A stretch of 64,000 nt of DNA from Candidatus Bathyarchaeota archaeon (lineage in GTDB: Archaea; Thermoproteota; Bathyarchaeia; Bathyarchaeales; UBA233): NCBI GenBank assembly GCA_025057795.1, contig JANXEP010000056.1, forward strand, positions 4,159 to 68,158. The letters run 5' to 3'. Within the stretch, counting starts at the first letter, position 1. Every line of letters begins with the position of its first letter. Shown one piece after another: positions 51,006-60,440 of the stretch. A program made the position numbers and the translations under genes. Under the pieces are notes generated by a model. The model made no database searches and was not told the DNA's origin. It worked only from the letters and a program-made list of their open reading frames with translations.

Positions 51006-51521
51006 ATGGGTGGGGCGGCTTTGGACGCGGCTGAAATGGAAAAGTACCGTTCAAAACTTGAGAATGCCTCAAGCTATGGTGATATATGGGAGGTTGTCAA
51101 AGCTACGGTTGCCTCGGTTCTTAATCAGCGCAGGACTGGGATGATGCTTTTCCTAGACGACCTTCCAATACAGCTCGGAGCTTACCACCCTGTTGGAACA
51201 AACAACATAATATTAAATCGGGTTCTCGTCCAAGCCATCGAAGCCTCAACAAGGTCGCGGCTTGTGGTCAACGCGTTGATATATAATTTGCTTCTTCACG
51301 AGTACCTCCACGCCTTAGGCTATTTTTCAGAGTTTGAGGTTAGAAGGCTTGTTTACCATGTTGCCAAGGAATGCTTTGGCGAGGACCACATAGCCGCGGC
51401 TATCGCGAAAAGAAGCCCATGGGCTTTACTGAAGGGGATGCCTCTTGACAGGGTTGCCTCTTCGAAACGCATCATGGAAATAGTTAAAGATTTTGAGAAG
51501 GCGGACAGCTATATTGTTTGA
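51006..51521 (+). CDS. Predicted zinc metalloprotease-like protein
   Basis: A 171-residue soluble protein with the zinc-binding motif HEYLH (LLLHEYLHALGYFSEFEVRR) near residue 98, the HExxH pattern of gluzincin-type peptidases; E117 or E120 may be the third ligand. The upstream half (MMLFLDDLPIQLGAYHPVGTNNIILN) resembles archaeal proteins annotated as conserved metallopeptidases. It sits 77 bases before the Lhr gene in the same direction. The catalytic role is inferred from the motif. Confidence 0.7.
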   Translation: MGGAALDAAEMEKYRSKLENASSYGDIWEVVKATVASVLNQRRTGMMLFLDDLPIQLGAYHPVGTNNIILNRVLVQAIEASTRSRLVVNALIYNLLLHEYLHALGYFSEFEVRRLVYHVAKECFGEDHIAAAIAKRSPWALLKGMPLDRVASSKRIMEIVKDFEKADSYIV

Positions 51522-51598
51522 GAATAGGGTACAAGGCGGCAAGCTCAAACATGCTCTAGCAAAGGATAAGTGGGTTTAAGACAAAATTTATTTGCGAG

Positions 51599-54499
51599 AT
51601 GATGGCGAAATCTGGCAGCTCAAACGTTTTTAGGCTTCTCGCAAAGCAAGTTCAAGATGGGTTAGCGGAGCTTGGCTTTTCTCATCCCACCTTGCCCCAG
51701 GTTTTAGCCATACCCCATATTTTAGCTGGAGAAAATGTTCTTTTGGTTGCGCCCACAGGCAGCGGCAAGACCGAGGCTGTTCTCCTGCCAGTTTTCTCAA
51801 ATTTTATCCAGCATGGGAATGGAAAGGGCATATGCATCGTTTACATCACGCCTTTAAGGGCTTTAAACCGCGACCTTCTGGAGCGTTTATCCTTCTGGGC
51901 TTCGAGGCTTGGCATAACGGTTGAGGTTAGGCACGGCGACACGGAGTTGAGGCTGCGGAGAAAACAGGCGGTTTCGCCGCCACAAATGCTTGTCACAACC
52001 CCTGAAACTCTTCAAGCGATTCTTCCGGGCGAACGCATGAAAAAGCATCTAAGCCGTGTAAAATGGGTTATCATAGACGAGGTGCACGAGTTAGCTTCAA
52101 CCAAGCGGGGAGCCCAGTTGACGGTGGCCCTTGAAAGGTTAAACGAAATAACCAAGGAGGAGTTTCAGAGAATAGGCTTGTCAGCCACAGTTGGAAACCC
52201 TGTTCAAGTCGCCAAGTTCATAGCCGGAGCAAAAAGAAGCGTAAAGATTGTTCAGGCCTCGCTCTTAAAGGGGTACAGGTACGCGGTTGAAAACCCAACG
52301 CCAACAGATAGCGATTACGAGTTGGCAATCCAACTAGGCATGTCGCCCGAGGGCGCTGCCAGAATAAGGCGTTTAACTGAGCTTGTGGACAACCACAAGT
52401 CCACGCTTATCTTCGTAAACAGCCGGGCAGTGGCTGAAATGCTCGGACATCGTTTCACCCAGCTTGGAAGAAGCGACGTAGCCGTTCACCATGGTTCCCT
52501 TTCAAAGGAGGAGCGCATCCAAATAGAAGACGACTTTAAAAGTGGACTTTTGAAGGCTATAGTATGTACAAGCACCTTGGAGCTTGGCATAGACATTGGA
52601 AGCGTAGACCTAGTCATCCAATATCTTTCACCACGGCAAGTTTGCAGCCTAATCCAGAGGGTTGGGCGAAGCGGACACCGTTCAGACATGCTTTCCCAAG
52701 GCATAATCATAACAGCCTTTCCAGAAGACCTTCTGGAGTCTTTGGCCGCAATCAAAAACGCCTACGAGGGAAAGATTGAGCCAGTTCTAATTCATGAAAA
52801 TGCCCTAGACGTTTTAGCCCACCAAGTCGCGGGCATTTTGATGGATAAGGAAGGCATAACCGTAAACGAGCTTTTAGCCATACTGCGGAGAGCCCACCCT
52901 TATAGGCGGCTCAGCAGAGACACCCTCCAGAAGGTAGTACAATTTTTAGCCAGCCTCAGCCAATTAAAGATTGAAGGAGAAGAAGAGGTTTTGAGGAAAA
53001 CGCGGAAAACGAGGCGCTACTATTACGAGAACCTTTCAATGATTCCGGACGAAAGACGCTATCCAGTGGTAAACATTTTATCCGACAGGCAGATCGGCAC
53101 TTTAGGCGACGAGTTTATGGCCCTAAGAGCCCGTGTGGGCCTAAACATAATAATCCGCGGAAAAGTTTGGCGCATAGTCCAGATAGAAGATGAGACTGGA
53201 ACGGTTTATGTGGTGCCGTCGGAGGATCCCTTTGCAGCCGTCCCCGGTTGGGACGGCGAAATGCTACCTGTTCAATTTGACCTAGCCCAAGAAACGGGGA
53301 AACTTCGCATGGAAATTGGGGAGATGCTGAAAACTTTTGGAAGCGCTGAGGTTGTGGCGGAGAAAATCGCCGAAAAGTATGCCGCGGATAAAGCTTCGCT
53401 ACTCAATGCGGTTAAAGAAGTTGAAGAGCATTTAAAGCATGGGGCGCCCCTGCCAACACATGACCAAATAGTGATAGAAGCCTTTGACAAGTATTTGATA
53501 GTGCATGCGTGTTTCGGCGAGATTGTCAACGGCACTTTAGGATGCCTCTTCGATGCTGTGCTTTCTGACGATGAGCTTATTGTTGGATGGTGGAACGACG
53601 GCTACCGCATATTGATAGAGGCTCCACGAAGGCTTAAACCCCATGAAGTTGAGAAAATGCCCGCCGCGCTTTTCGGGCTATCCGAAGAGCAGGTTGAAAA
53701 AGCCTTCGGGGAGTATTTGGAGGCTAAGTTTCCATACTCGTATAGAATGAAGTTTGTGGCTGAGAGGTTCGGCGCCATGCCTAGGGGGAAAGCGTTAGGC
53801 CCTAAAAGGCAGCTTCAACTGCCCGCCATTTTTAAGGGAACCCCAATATACGATGAAACGTTGAGGGAGGCCATGCTTGAAAAGGCAGACTTGAAAAAAG
53901 TTAAGGAAATCCTGCAACGCGTCATGGAGGGAAAAATTATAGTAAAAACTTTATACGGGCTTGAAAATCCGACGCCCATAGCCTATCACATTCTGGCGAA
54001 ATATGCCGACATCGCAGAACTTATGGCTCCCGAACACGTCTTAATGAGCAATATTGACAAAATGAAGCGGGCCATAGAAGCAAAAACGGCGACGCTAATG
54101 TGCATGGGCTGCGGAGGATGGGCGGCGGAAAAGAAAATTAAAGAATTGCCAGAGCAACCTGTGTGCGAGAAATGCGGTTCAAGGCTTTTGGCTCTGCTCT
54201 ACCCGAACCAGGATGCGCGACGCCTTCGAGAGACATTAAAAAAGCGGGGCGAGGGCGAAAGCCTAACAGAAGATGAGCTTAGGGAAATAGCCCACGCGAG
54301 GCGCACAGCCGACCTGATTTTAAGCTATGGAAAAAAGGCGATTATAGCCTTGAAAGTCAAGGGTGTAGGCCCAGAAACTGCTTTCAGAATCCTTGGAAAA
54401 ATGCATCCTAGGGAGGGGGAGTTTTACATGGACTTGTTGAAAGCGAAAATTCAATATCTGAAAACAAGGGAGTTTTGGGAAAACAGTAAAACCTCATAA
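51599..54499 (+). CDS. lhr: Lhr-type superfamily 2 DNA helicase
   Basis: A 966-residue ATP-dependent helicase of the Lhr family, thought to act in archaeal DNA repair or replication restart. Helicase motifs: Walker A APTGSGKTEA (near 57), DEVHE for motif II, LSATVGNP for motif III, and IQRVGRSGHRSD for motif VI, followed by a winged-helix and the Lhr-specific core. The C-terminal end has a zinc ribbon (CMGCGG and CEKCGSRLLAL, about 834-870) and helix-hairpin-like VKGVGPETAFRIL. Length is normal for the family. Confidence 0.94.
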   Translation: MMAKSGSSNVFRLLAKQVQDGLAELGFSHPTLPQVLAIPHILAGENVLLVAPTGSGKTEAVLLPVFSNFIQHGNGKGICIVYITPLRALNRDLLERLSFWASRLGITVEVRHGDTELRLRRKQAVSPPQMLVTTPETLQAILPGERMKKHLSRVKWVIIDEVHELASTKRGAQLTVALERLNEITKEEFQRIGLSATVGNPVQVAKFIAGAKRSVKIVQASLLKGYRYAVENPTPTDSDYELAIQLGMSPEGAARIRRLTELVDNHKSTLIFVNSRAVAEMLGHRFTQLGRSDVAVHHGSLSKEERIQIEDDFKSGLLKAIVCTSTLELGIDIGSVDLVIQYLSPRQVCSLIQRVGRSGHRSDMLSQGIIITAFPEDLLESLAAIKNAYEGKIEPVLIHENALDVLAHQVAGILMDKEGITVNELLAILRRAHPYRRLSRDTLQKVVQFLASLSQLKIEGEEEVLRKTRKTRRYYYENLSMIPDERRYPVVNILSDRQIGTLGDEFMALRARVGLNIIIRGKVWRIVQIEDETGTVYVVPSEDPFAAVPGWDGEMLPVQFDLAQETGKLRMEIGEMLKTFGSAEVVAEKIAEKYAADKASLLNAVKEVEEHLKHGAPLPTHDQIVIEAFDKYLIVHACFGEIVNGTLGCLFDAVLSDDELIVGWWNDGYRILIEAPRRLKPHEVEKMPAALFGLSEEQVEKAFGEYLEAKFPYSYRMKFVAERFGAMPRGKALGPKRQLQLPAIFKGTPIYDETLREAMLEKADLKKVKEILQRVMEGKIIVKTLYGLENPTPIAYHILAKYADIAELMAPEHVLMSNIDKMKRAIEAKTATLMCMGCGGWAAEKKIKELPEQPVCEKCGSRLLALLYPNQDARRLRETLKKRGEGESLTEDELREIAHARRTADLILSYGKKAIIALKVKGVGPETAFRILGKMHPREGEFYMDLLKAKIQYLKTREFWENSKTS

Positions 54500-54554
54500 C
54501 CTTGCTTATGTTGAACTGCGCAGCTGTAAATCAACCGCAAGAAGGCGCAGAAGA

Positions 54555-55820
54555 TTGAGCGAAAAAGGCTCCACGCGACATGGGCTTAAGCCCACTTTGG
54601 GACTGCTTGACGCCACAGCCATAAACGTCGGGGCGATAATAGGCGCAGGCATATTCGTCGTCACCGGTATTGCAGCGGGCTTGGCTGGCCCGGCTGTAAC
54701 GGTTTCCATGCTTATAGCCGCAGCCATAGCCCTTTTCACGGCTTTAAGCTTCGCTGAATTGACGGCATGGCAGCCTAAGGAGGGAAGCATATATGAATAT
54801 GCTTATCAGCTAATTTCTCCCTTCGCGGGCTTTTTAACTGGTTGGATGTGGATAGCTTCAAACACCTTCACAGGAGCAGCTGTTTCCTTAGGCTTCGCCA
54901 ACTATTTTTGCGCTCTGTATCAAGCGCTGCCGCCAAACCTTGTTGCGGTAGTCCTCTGCGTGCTCTTCGCCACGGTAAATTTTTTGGGAGCCCGCCAATC
55001 TGCTTTGCTGAACAATATTCTTGTTGCGGCTAAACTCTTCACCCTCGGATTCTTTGTGGTTTACGGCTTCTTTAACGTGGACTACTCAAATTTTTCTCCC
55101 TTTAGCCCTACGCAGTTTGGATTCCTCTACGGTGCATTTTACATTTTCTTCGCCTATGGAGGTTTTGCAAGAGTAGCTGTTATGTCAGAAGAGGTTAAGG
55201 ATGCCGAAAAGAACGTTCCAAGGGCAATAGTGCTTTCTCTGACAATTTCAACAATGGTTTACCTTTTTGTGGGTTTTGTAGCTGTTGGACTCATCGGGTC
55301 CCAAAAACTCGCAGAATCAAACTCGCCGTTAACAGACGCTATAGGAAAAGCGGGAAACATGCTTGCCGTCTACGTAGTGTCCGCTGGGGGATTAATCGCT
55401 ACAGCAAGCGTTCTTCTTACAGCCATTTTAGGGGTTTCCCGCATGGCTTACGCCATGGCGAAGAGAAGAGACATGCCGCAGGTTCTAAGCAAGCTCCATC
55501 CAAAATACGGAACACCCCACTATTCTATTTGGATGGCATGTGCTGTTATGGTTTTGCTTGTTTTGTTTGTAGACCTGTCAAAGGTTGTGGCTTTAAGCAC
55601 TTTCGCCATGCTTTTCTATTATGCTATGGCAAATGTCTGCGCGCTGCGTTTGAAGGTGCGAAATGGGGCTAACCCAAAAATTGTGTCGTTTCTAGGCGCA
55701 GCCACGTGCGTGATGCTTTTGGCGTTTACGCTTTTTGCCTCACCACAAGCATGGATAATAGGGTTTGGGGTTTTAACAGCAGGCGCCGTATATTACTGGA
55801 TGAAAATGCGTTTCACCTGA
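54555..55820 (+). CDS. APC-family amino-acid permease
   Basis: A 421-residue membrane transporter of the amino acid-polyamine-organocation family with about 12 hydrophobic segments. The first helix contains the substrate-binding loop GAIIGAGIFVVTGIAAGLAGPA, with YAYQLISPFAGFLTGW and MSEEVKDAEKNVPRAI (the family's conserved loop) later. The start is TTG at 54555 with only a weak Shine-Dalgarno. It is convergent with the Lrp-type regulator gene, which may respond to the amino acid it carries. Confidence 0.85.
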   Translation: MSEKGSTRHGLKPTLGLLDATAINVGAIIGAGIFVVTGIAAGLAGPAVTVSMLIAAAIALFTALSFAELTAWQPKEGSIYEYAYQLISPFAGFLTGWMWIASNTFTGAAVSLGFANYFCALYQALPPNLVAVVLCVLFATVNFLGARQSALLNNILVAAKLFTLGFFVVYGFFNVDYSNFSPFSPTQFGFLYGAFYIFFAYGGFARVAVMSEEVKDAEKNVPRAIVLSLTISTMVYLFVGFVAVGLIGSQKLAESNSPLTDAIGKAGNMLAVYVVSAGGLIATASVLLTAILGVSRMAYAMAKRRDMPQVLSKLHPKYGTPHYSIWMACAVMVLLVLFVDLSKVVALSTFAMLFYYAMANVCALRLKVRNGANPKIVSFLGAATCVMLLAFTLFASPQAWIIGFGVLTAGAVYYWMKMRFT

Positions 55821-56286
55821 CTTGTTCTAAATTTTTGAGGGAAAAATGCTTAATCACATCTACATTTAGGGAGAGTGGAAAACTTTTTATGAGGGAAGTG
55901 TTTGAGCCGACTAAACCTTCAATTTCACGGGTGAACTTTGAAAAGTCCGTGTAGTTTTCATGTATTGAAGCTATCAGCACGGCTTTTCCGCCGTAGGGGC
56001 TTTCGCAGGATCCAGCGAAAACTATTTTTGGGTTTTTGGAAATCCACTCGCCAAACTCGCTGGTAAGGCTGGTTTTGACAAAGCTTAGGGCTAGGATTTC
56101 ATATCCCAGTTTTTCAAGGGCCGGTATGACTGTGTACCCGCGGATGTACTCCTGTTCTTCAAGGGTTCTCCTCATCCGCGTTATTGTAGGTTGGGAAACC
56201 CCTAAAACTTTTGCAAGTTCCCTATCGCTTCTTTTCGAGTCCTTTATTAGCTCGTAAAGGAGTTCCACCAGTTTCTGTTTTGCCAT
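55813..56286 (-). CDS. Lrp/AsnC-type transcriptional regulator
   Basis: A 157-residue protein with an N-terminal helix-turn-helix (SDRELAKVLGVSQPTITRMRRTL) and a C-terminal domain similar to the Lrp ligand-binding fold (GYEILALSFVKTSL, GGKAVLIASIHENY). Proteins of this type respond to amino acids or metabolites. It overlaps the 3' end of the convergent permease gene by 8 bases, so the two may form a functional pair. Confidence 0.75.
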   Translation of the reverse strand: MAKQKLVELLYELIKDSKRSDRELAKVLGVSQPTITRMRRTLEEQEYIRGYTVIPALEKLGYEILALSFVKTSLTSEFGEWISKNPKIVFAGSCESPYGGKAVLIASIHENYTDFSKFTREIEGLVGSNTSLIKSFPLSLNVDVIKHFSLKNLEQVR

Positions 56287-56335
56287 AGCCTACGAATAGA
56301 AAGGGAGCTTTGATAAAAGTTTTCTGTTGAGGGGG

Positions 56336-58783
56336 TTACCTTTTCTCCTTTCTTTTCAGCATGTTTTCCAGTATTGGACGCATCTTCTCGTTTTCAGCCT
56401 TGATCCGCTCTTTGCCCAGCGCGCGCATCTGCTCAGTCATCTCCCTAATAAGCTCTGCAAACTTGACGCCTTCGGCGGCTGAAACGTATTCCACGCGGAA
56501 CCTTTCTGGGCTTAAGCCAAGCTTTTGTAGCATGGGCGCCAAAGCATCCATTCTGGCTTTCATCTTCCAGTTTCCGCTTATATAGTGGCAGTCGTAGGGC
56601 AGGTGGCACGCAGCCACCAAAACCATGCCCGCCCCAAGCCTGAAAGCCTCAAGCACAAAGTCGCGGTCAACCCTTCCGGAACACATAACCCTTATAGGGC
56701 GTATTGTGGGCGGATACTCAAACCTGCTTGTTCCAGCCAAGTCTGCGCCCGCATAGCTGCACCAGTTACAGAGGAAAGCCAAAATCTTGTCTTCAGGATT
56801 CTTTTCTAGGGCTGTCCGCAGCTGAGCCAATATTTGGGCGTCTGTAAAGTGCATCTGGGTTATGGCGTCTGCGGGGCATTCAGCGACGCATGTTCCACAA
56901 CCGTGGCACATGGCGGTTACAACCTGTGCAGGCTGCTTCTCTTCAGCCTTTATTGCTCCGTATGGACAGCGTTCGGCACATATGCCGCATTTGGTTGTCA
57001 CGTTTCGGCACCTGCTCGGGTCTACAACAGCAATGATAGGTTCAATTTTCCATTTAGGCTTTGAAAGCACTGTTGCCGCCCGTGAGGCTGCACCGCACCC
57101 TTGGGAAACACTGTAGGGTATGTCTTTGGGGCCTTGGCAGGCACCGGCTAGGAATATGCCGTCTGTAGGCGCGTCTAGGGGTTTAAGCTTCGGGTGGCTT
57201 TCCATGAAGAAGCCGTCTGCGCCTCTGGTAAGGTTTAGGATGCGGGCTACCTCTTCCGTGCCTTTCTTGGGTATGGCGGCTGTGGCCAAAACAACCATTT
57301 CAGCTTCAACTTCTAAGGGCATGCCTAGGTTTGCGTCCTCGGCATGTATTCTGAGGTTTTTCGTTTCAGGCGCTTCAAATATGCGGCTCACCCTGCCGCG
57401 GATGAAGTTTACGCCAAGCTCTCGGGCTCTCTGGTAAAATTCCTCAAACCCTTTAAAGTTGGTTCGCATGTCCATGTAAAACACGTAGACTTCCACGTCT
57501 TCCTTGTACTTCTCTTTAAGCTGAACCACATGCTTAAGTGTGTACATGCAGCAGAAGTTGGAACAGTATGGATATTTGCCTGTGTCCCTTGAACCAACGC
57601 ATTGTATGAAGGCTACACTGTGGGGTTTCTGTCCATCAGAAGCCCTTACGACTTTTCCGCCAGTGGGTCCAGCCGCTAGGATAAGCCTTTCAAACTCAAG
57701 GGATGTTATCACGTTCGTGTATTTGCCATATCCGAAAAGCTGATTGTCGTAGGGTAGGTAAATGTCATAACCCGTGGCAACGATTATGGCGCCAACTTCA
57801 AGCTCTATTTCCTCTGGTTTTTGGTCAAAGTTTATGGCTTGCCTTGCACCACAAGCGTCTATGCACTTGTAACATTCGATGCAGTAATCCCTATTTATCG
57901 TGTAAACAAGGGGGACAGCTTGGTCGAAGGGCACGGAGATGGCTTTTCGAACGCCTAAACCCATGTCCCACTCGTTGGGATACTCAATGGGGCAAACGTC
58001 TTTGCATTCACCGCAGCCTGTGCAGTTTTCGGCTATAACGTAGCGCGGGTTCTTCCTAATCTTAACCTTGAAGTTGCCTATGAATCCGCTGACGTTTAGC
58101 AGATCCGCGTAAGATATTATTTCAATGTTTGGGTGTCTCCCCACGTCAACCATTTTAGGGCCTTCGATGCATATGGAGCAGTCAAGTGTTGGAAAAGTTT
58201 TGTCAAGCTGGGCCATGTGGCCGCCTATGCTTTCGCCTTTTTCTAGCAGATAAACCTTAAAGCCCATTTCAGCTAGGTCCAAGGCGGCGTTCATTCCAGC
58301 TATGCCGCCGCCTATGACCAAAGCCTTGTTGGTTACTGGAACTTCAATGGTTTGGAGCGGCATTAGCAGCCTAGCCTTTGCCACAGCCATTTTGATAAGG
58401 TCTTTAGCCTTCTCCGTCGCCTCTTTTGGAGTGCTTGGGTGGCACCATGAAGAAAACTCGCGTATGTTCGCCATCTCAAAGAGGTACGGGTTTAACCCCG
58501 CCTCCGAAACAGTCCTCCTAAACGTGACTTCATGCATACGGGGCGAACAGGCAGCTACCACAACGCGGTTAAGCCTATAATCCTTTATGCCCTTCCTAAT
58601 CTCTTCCTGCCCTGGATCCGCGCATGTATAACGGTTCTCTTTCACGTAAACAACGTCTGGCAGAGTCTTAGCAAACTCCATAAGCTCCTTTATGTCAATT
58701 ACACCGGCAATGTTTAGGCCACAGTGGCATATGAACACACCTATGCGTATTTCTTCAGGCTTTTGCTCTTCTTTCACGGCCAT
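56336..58783 (-). CDS. hdrA: HdrA fused to MvhD (electron-bifurcating heterodisulfide reductase-type subunit)
   Basis: An 815-residue fusion. The HdrA part has the N-terminal CHCG domain, FAD-binding ALVIGGGIAGMNAALDLAE, the GGHMAQLDKTFPTLDCSIC loop, and [4Fe-4S] ferredoxin motifs (ENCTGCGECKDVCP, DYCIECYKCIDACG, then CGICAERCPYGAIKA and CHGCGTCVAECPADAI). The last about 130 residues are MvhD (FLCNWCSYAGADLAG, VMCSGRVD, CHLPYDCHY), which links HdrA to a hydrogenase or formate dehydrogenase. The ATG at 58783 follows the polyferredoxin stop by one base. It would bifurcate electrons between ferredoxin and a disulfide or other acceptor. Confidence 0.94.
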   Translation of the reverse strand: MAVKEEQKPEEIRIGVFICHCGLNIAGVIDIKELMEFAKTLPDVVYVKENRYTCADPGQEEIRKGIKDYRLNRVVVAACSPRMHEVTFRRTVSEAGLNPYLFEMANIREFSSWCHPSTPKEATEKAKDLIKMAVAKARLLMPLQTIEVPVTNKALVIGGGIAGMNAALDLAEMGFKVYLLEKGESIGGHMAQLDKTFPTLDCSICIEGPKMVDVGRHPNIEIISYADLLNVSGFIGNFKVKIRKNPRYVIAENCTGCGECKDVCPIEYPNEWDMGLGVRKAISVPFDQAVPLVYTINRDYCIECYKCIDACGARQAINFDQKPEEIELEVGAIIVATGYDIYLPYDNQLFGYGKYTNVITSLEFERLILAAGPTGGKVVRASDGQKPHSVAFIQCVGSRDTGKYPYCSNFCCMYTLKHVVQLKEKYKEDVEVYVFYMDMRTNFKGFEEFYQRARELGVNFIRGRVSRIFEAPETKNLRIHAEDANLGMPLEVEAEMVVLATAAIPKKGTEEVARILNLTRGADGFFMESHPKLKPLDAPTDGIFLAGACQGPKDIPYSVSQGCGAASRAATVLSKPKWKIEPIIAVVDPSRCRNVTTKCGICAERCPYGAIKAEEKQPAQVVTAMCHGCGTCVAECPADAITQMHFTDAQILAQLRTALEKNPEDKILAFLCNWCSYAGADLAGTSRFEYPPTIRPIRVMCSGRVDRDFVLEAFRLGAGMVLVAACHLPYDCHYISGNWKMKARMDALAPMLQKLGLSPERFRVEYVSAAEGVKFAELIREMTEQMRALGKERIKAENEKMRPILENMLKRKEKR

Positions 58784-58784
58784 T

Positions 58785-59720
58785 TTACGCCACCATCCCC
58801 TTATACTTGAATCTCTTTTCAACAGACTCCATGGCTTTATGAGAACCTTTAGCCTTCAACTCCTTAGTAATTTCAAGAGGAGAGGCGATCCTTTCTAGGG
58901 CTTTGTTCCAAGCCCCAGAGCGTACTGGCGTATGCATAATCCTGGTTCTTTTAAGCTCTAGAGCTTCATTAACTGGGCATACAATCTTGCATGCCCCGCA
59001 ATAAACGCAGAAAAGCTCATTGACGTAAACCTTCCCGTCTACTCCAAGGTAAAGGGCCCCTGTTATTGGGCAAACATCTAGGCAGTCTTTGCAGCCTTCT
59101 GGGCATTTTTCCTGGTTTATGCGTATTTTGCCGTAAAAGATTTTTCGAACATGCATGAGGCCTTCTGGACATTTGAACTCGCATATGCGGCAGCATGTAC
59201 AACGCTCCTTTTCAACGTCAACCTTAACCTTAAGCCATTCCCGCTCAAGCGTGGTTAAAGCGTTTATGTCTCCAACAACCTTTCCGTCGGAGGTTAAGCG
59301 TGTCACTTTTATGAGGCCTAGGGGGCAAGCCTTCTCGCATTCCACACAGTCTATGGGGCATTTACTTGCGTCAACCTGAATATCGCGAACCAGCTGTGGA
59401 AAACTTTCCTTTTCAACAATGGACAGAACATGCTCGTCGTTAACCGTTACTTTTATTGCTCCATAGGGGCATAATATGTCGCATATTCCACAGAAGTTGC
59501 ACTTTTCCAGGCTTATGTCCGCTTTCGCGTGTTGCGCCTTGCCCTCCGGGGTTTTTGGCTGTTTTTCAAGTTTGATGGCCTCTTTGGGGCATGCGAGGCT
59601 GCAGATTTCGCATCCAACGCAAAAGCTTCGGTTAAGGGTTAACTTGTAATTTTTCACGTGTAAAATCCATTCAAGGGTTAGGGCTTCAGGTGTTTCCCTT
59701 TTCAAGGTTTTTAGAGGCAT
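58785..59720 (-). CDS. FwdF-like polyferredoxin
   Basis: A 311-residue protein with six [4Fe-4S] motifs of the CxxCxxCxxxCP type, spaced along the chain (CVGCEICSLACP, CNFCGICDILCP, CPIDCVECEKACP, CTCCRICEFKCP, CPEGCKDCLDVCP, CVYCGACKIVCP). Overall wording and domain pairing resemble FwdF, the polyferredoxin of formylmethanofuran dehydrogenase, or MvhB. It directly precedes the HdrA-MvhD gene (stop 1 base before its ATG). It probably wires electrons from HdrA-MvhD to the Fwd complex. Confidence 0.85.
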   Translation of the reverse strand: MPLKTLKRETPEALTLEWILHVKNYKLTLNRSFCVGCEICSLACPKEAIKLEKQPKTPEGKAQHAKADISLEKCNFCGICDILCPYGAIKVTVNDEHVLSIVEKESFPQLVRDIQVDASKCPIDCVECEKACPLGLIKVTRLTSDGKVVGDINALTTLEREWLKVKVDVEKERCTCCRICEFKCPEGLMHVRKIFYGKIRINQEKCPEGCKDCLDVCPITGALYLGVDGKVYVNELFCVYCGACKIVCPVNEALELKRTRIMHTPVRSGAWNKALERIASPLEITKELKAKGSHKAMESVEKRFKYKGMVA

Positions 59721-59804
59721 TGTTCAACCACCAAACGTGTGCTTAATATGGATCCCCAATGAAGTATAGTTCTAACATTTTTCTTTCATATATAGTTTAA
59801 GTTT

Positions 59805-60383
59805 CTACTCGGGCAAAATTGATGTTGTGTTTCTGCAAACGGCCACATAACATTTTAGGTGTTCATCTCCATCCATGACTTCAATTATGCTTAAGCCAGA
59901 CTTGCGTAATAGCTCCTTAAAGGCTTCCAGAGAAAACTTCTTCTTCAACCCTGTGACGACAAGTATGGCTGTCCTGGCTGAAACCCTCCTTGCTTCAGCT
60001 AGAGTTTTTTCAGGGTTCGGCATGTTCTGAATCAAAGTTATAGCGAAAACGTGGCTGAAGGCTCCGGCTTTGATGGGCATGTGGTCAGCGTCAGCCAAAA
60101 CCAAGTACACGTTGCCAAATTTTTCAGCCTTTTTCCTCGCTTCGTTTAAAATTTTTCTTGAAATATCCAGTCCCAAAACCATTTTGGCTTGATTTGCGAC
60201 GTAGTTGAAGAGCAGGCCGGTTCCGCATCCAACGTCTAAAACTATGCTCTGCTTTTCCAGTTTTACGCTTTTCATGGCGGCCTCAATTTTTGCCGCTTGC
60301 TCTTCTGCATACTGCATGTCGTAAGTTTGGGATGTTAAATCGTAATGCTGCATGGTTTCGCGTTTCTGGCTCCACTCGTCCAT
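59805..60383 (-). CDS. Class I SAM-dependent methyltransferase
   Basis: A 192-residue methyltransferase with the SAM-binding motif VLDVGCGTGLLFNYV near residue 48, an acidic motif II (VLGLDISRKIL), and LADADHMPIKAGAFSHVFA. The N-terminal YDLTSQTYDMQYAEE fits the UbiE/MenG-like small-molecule group. A cytoplasmic enzyme; the substrate is unknown. It is divergent from nucS with about 57 bases between. Confidence 0.85.
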   Translation of the reverse strand: MDEWSQKRETMQHYDLTSQTYDMQYAEEQAAKIEAAMKSVKLEKQSIVLDVGCGTGLLFNYVANQAKMVLGLDISRKILNEARKKAEKFGNVYLVLADADHMPIKAGAFSHVFAITLIQNMPNPEKTLAEARRVSARTAILVVTGLKKKFSLEAFKELLRKSGLSIIEVMDGDEHLKCYVAVCRNTTSILPE

Positions 60384-60440
60384 AGCGCTCTTCAGAAGTT
60401 TTATCTACAATAAAGCTTCTAAAATTATTCGGCGTAGGCT

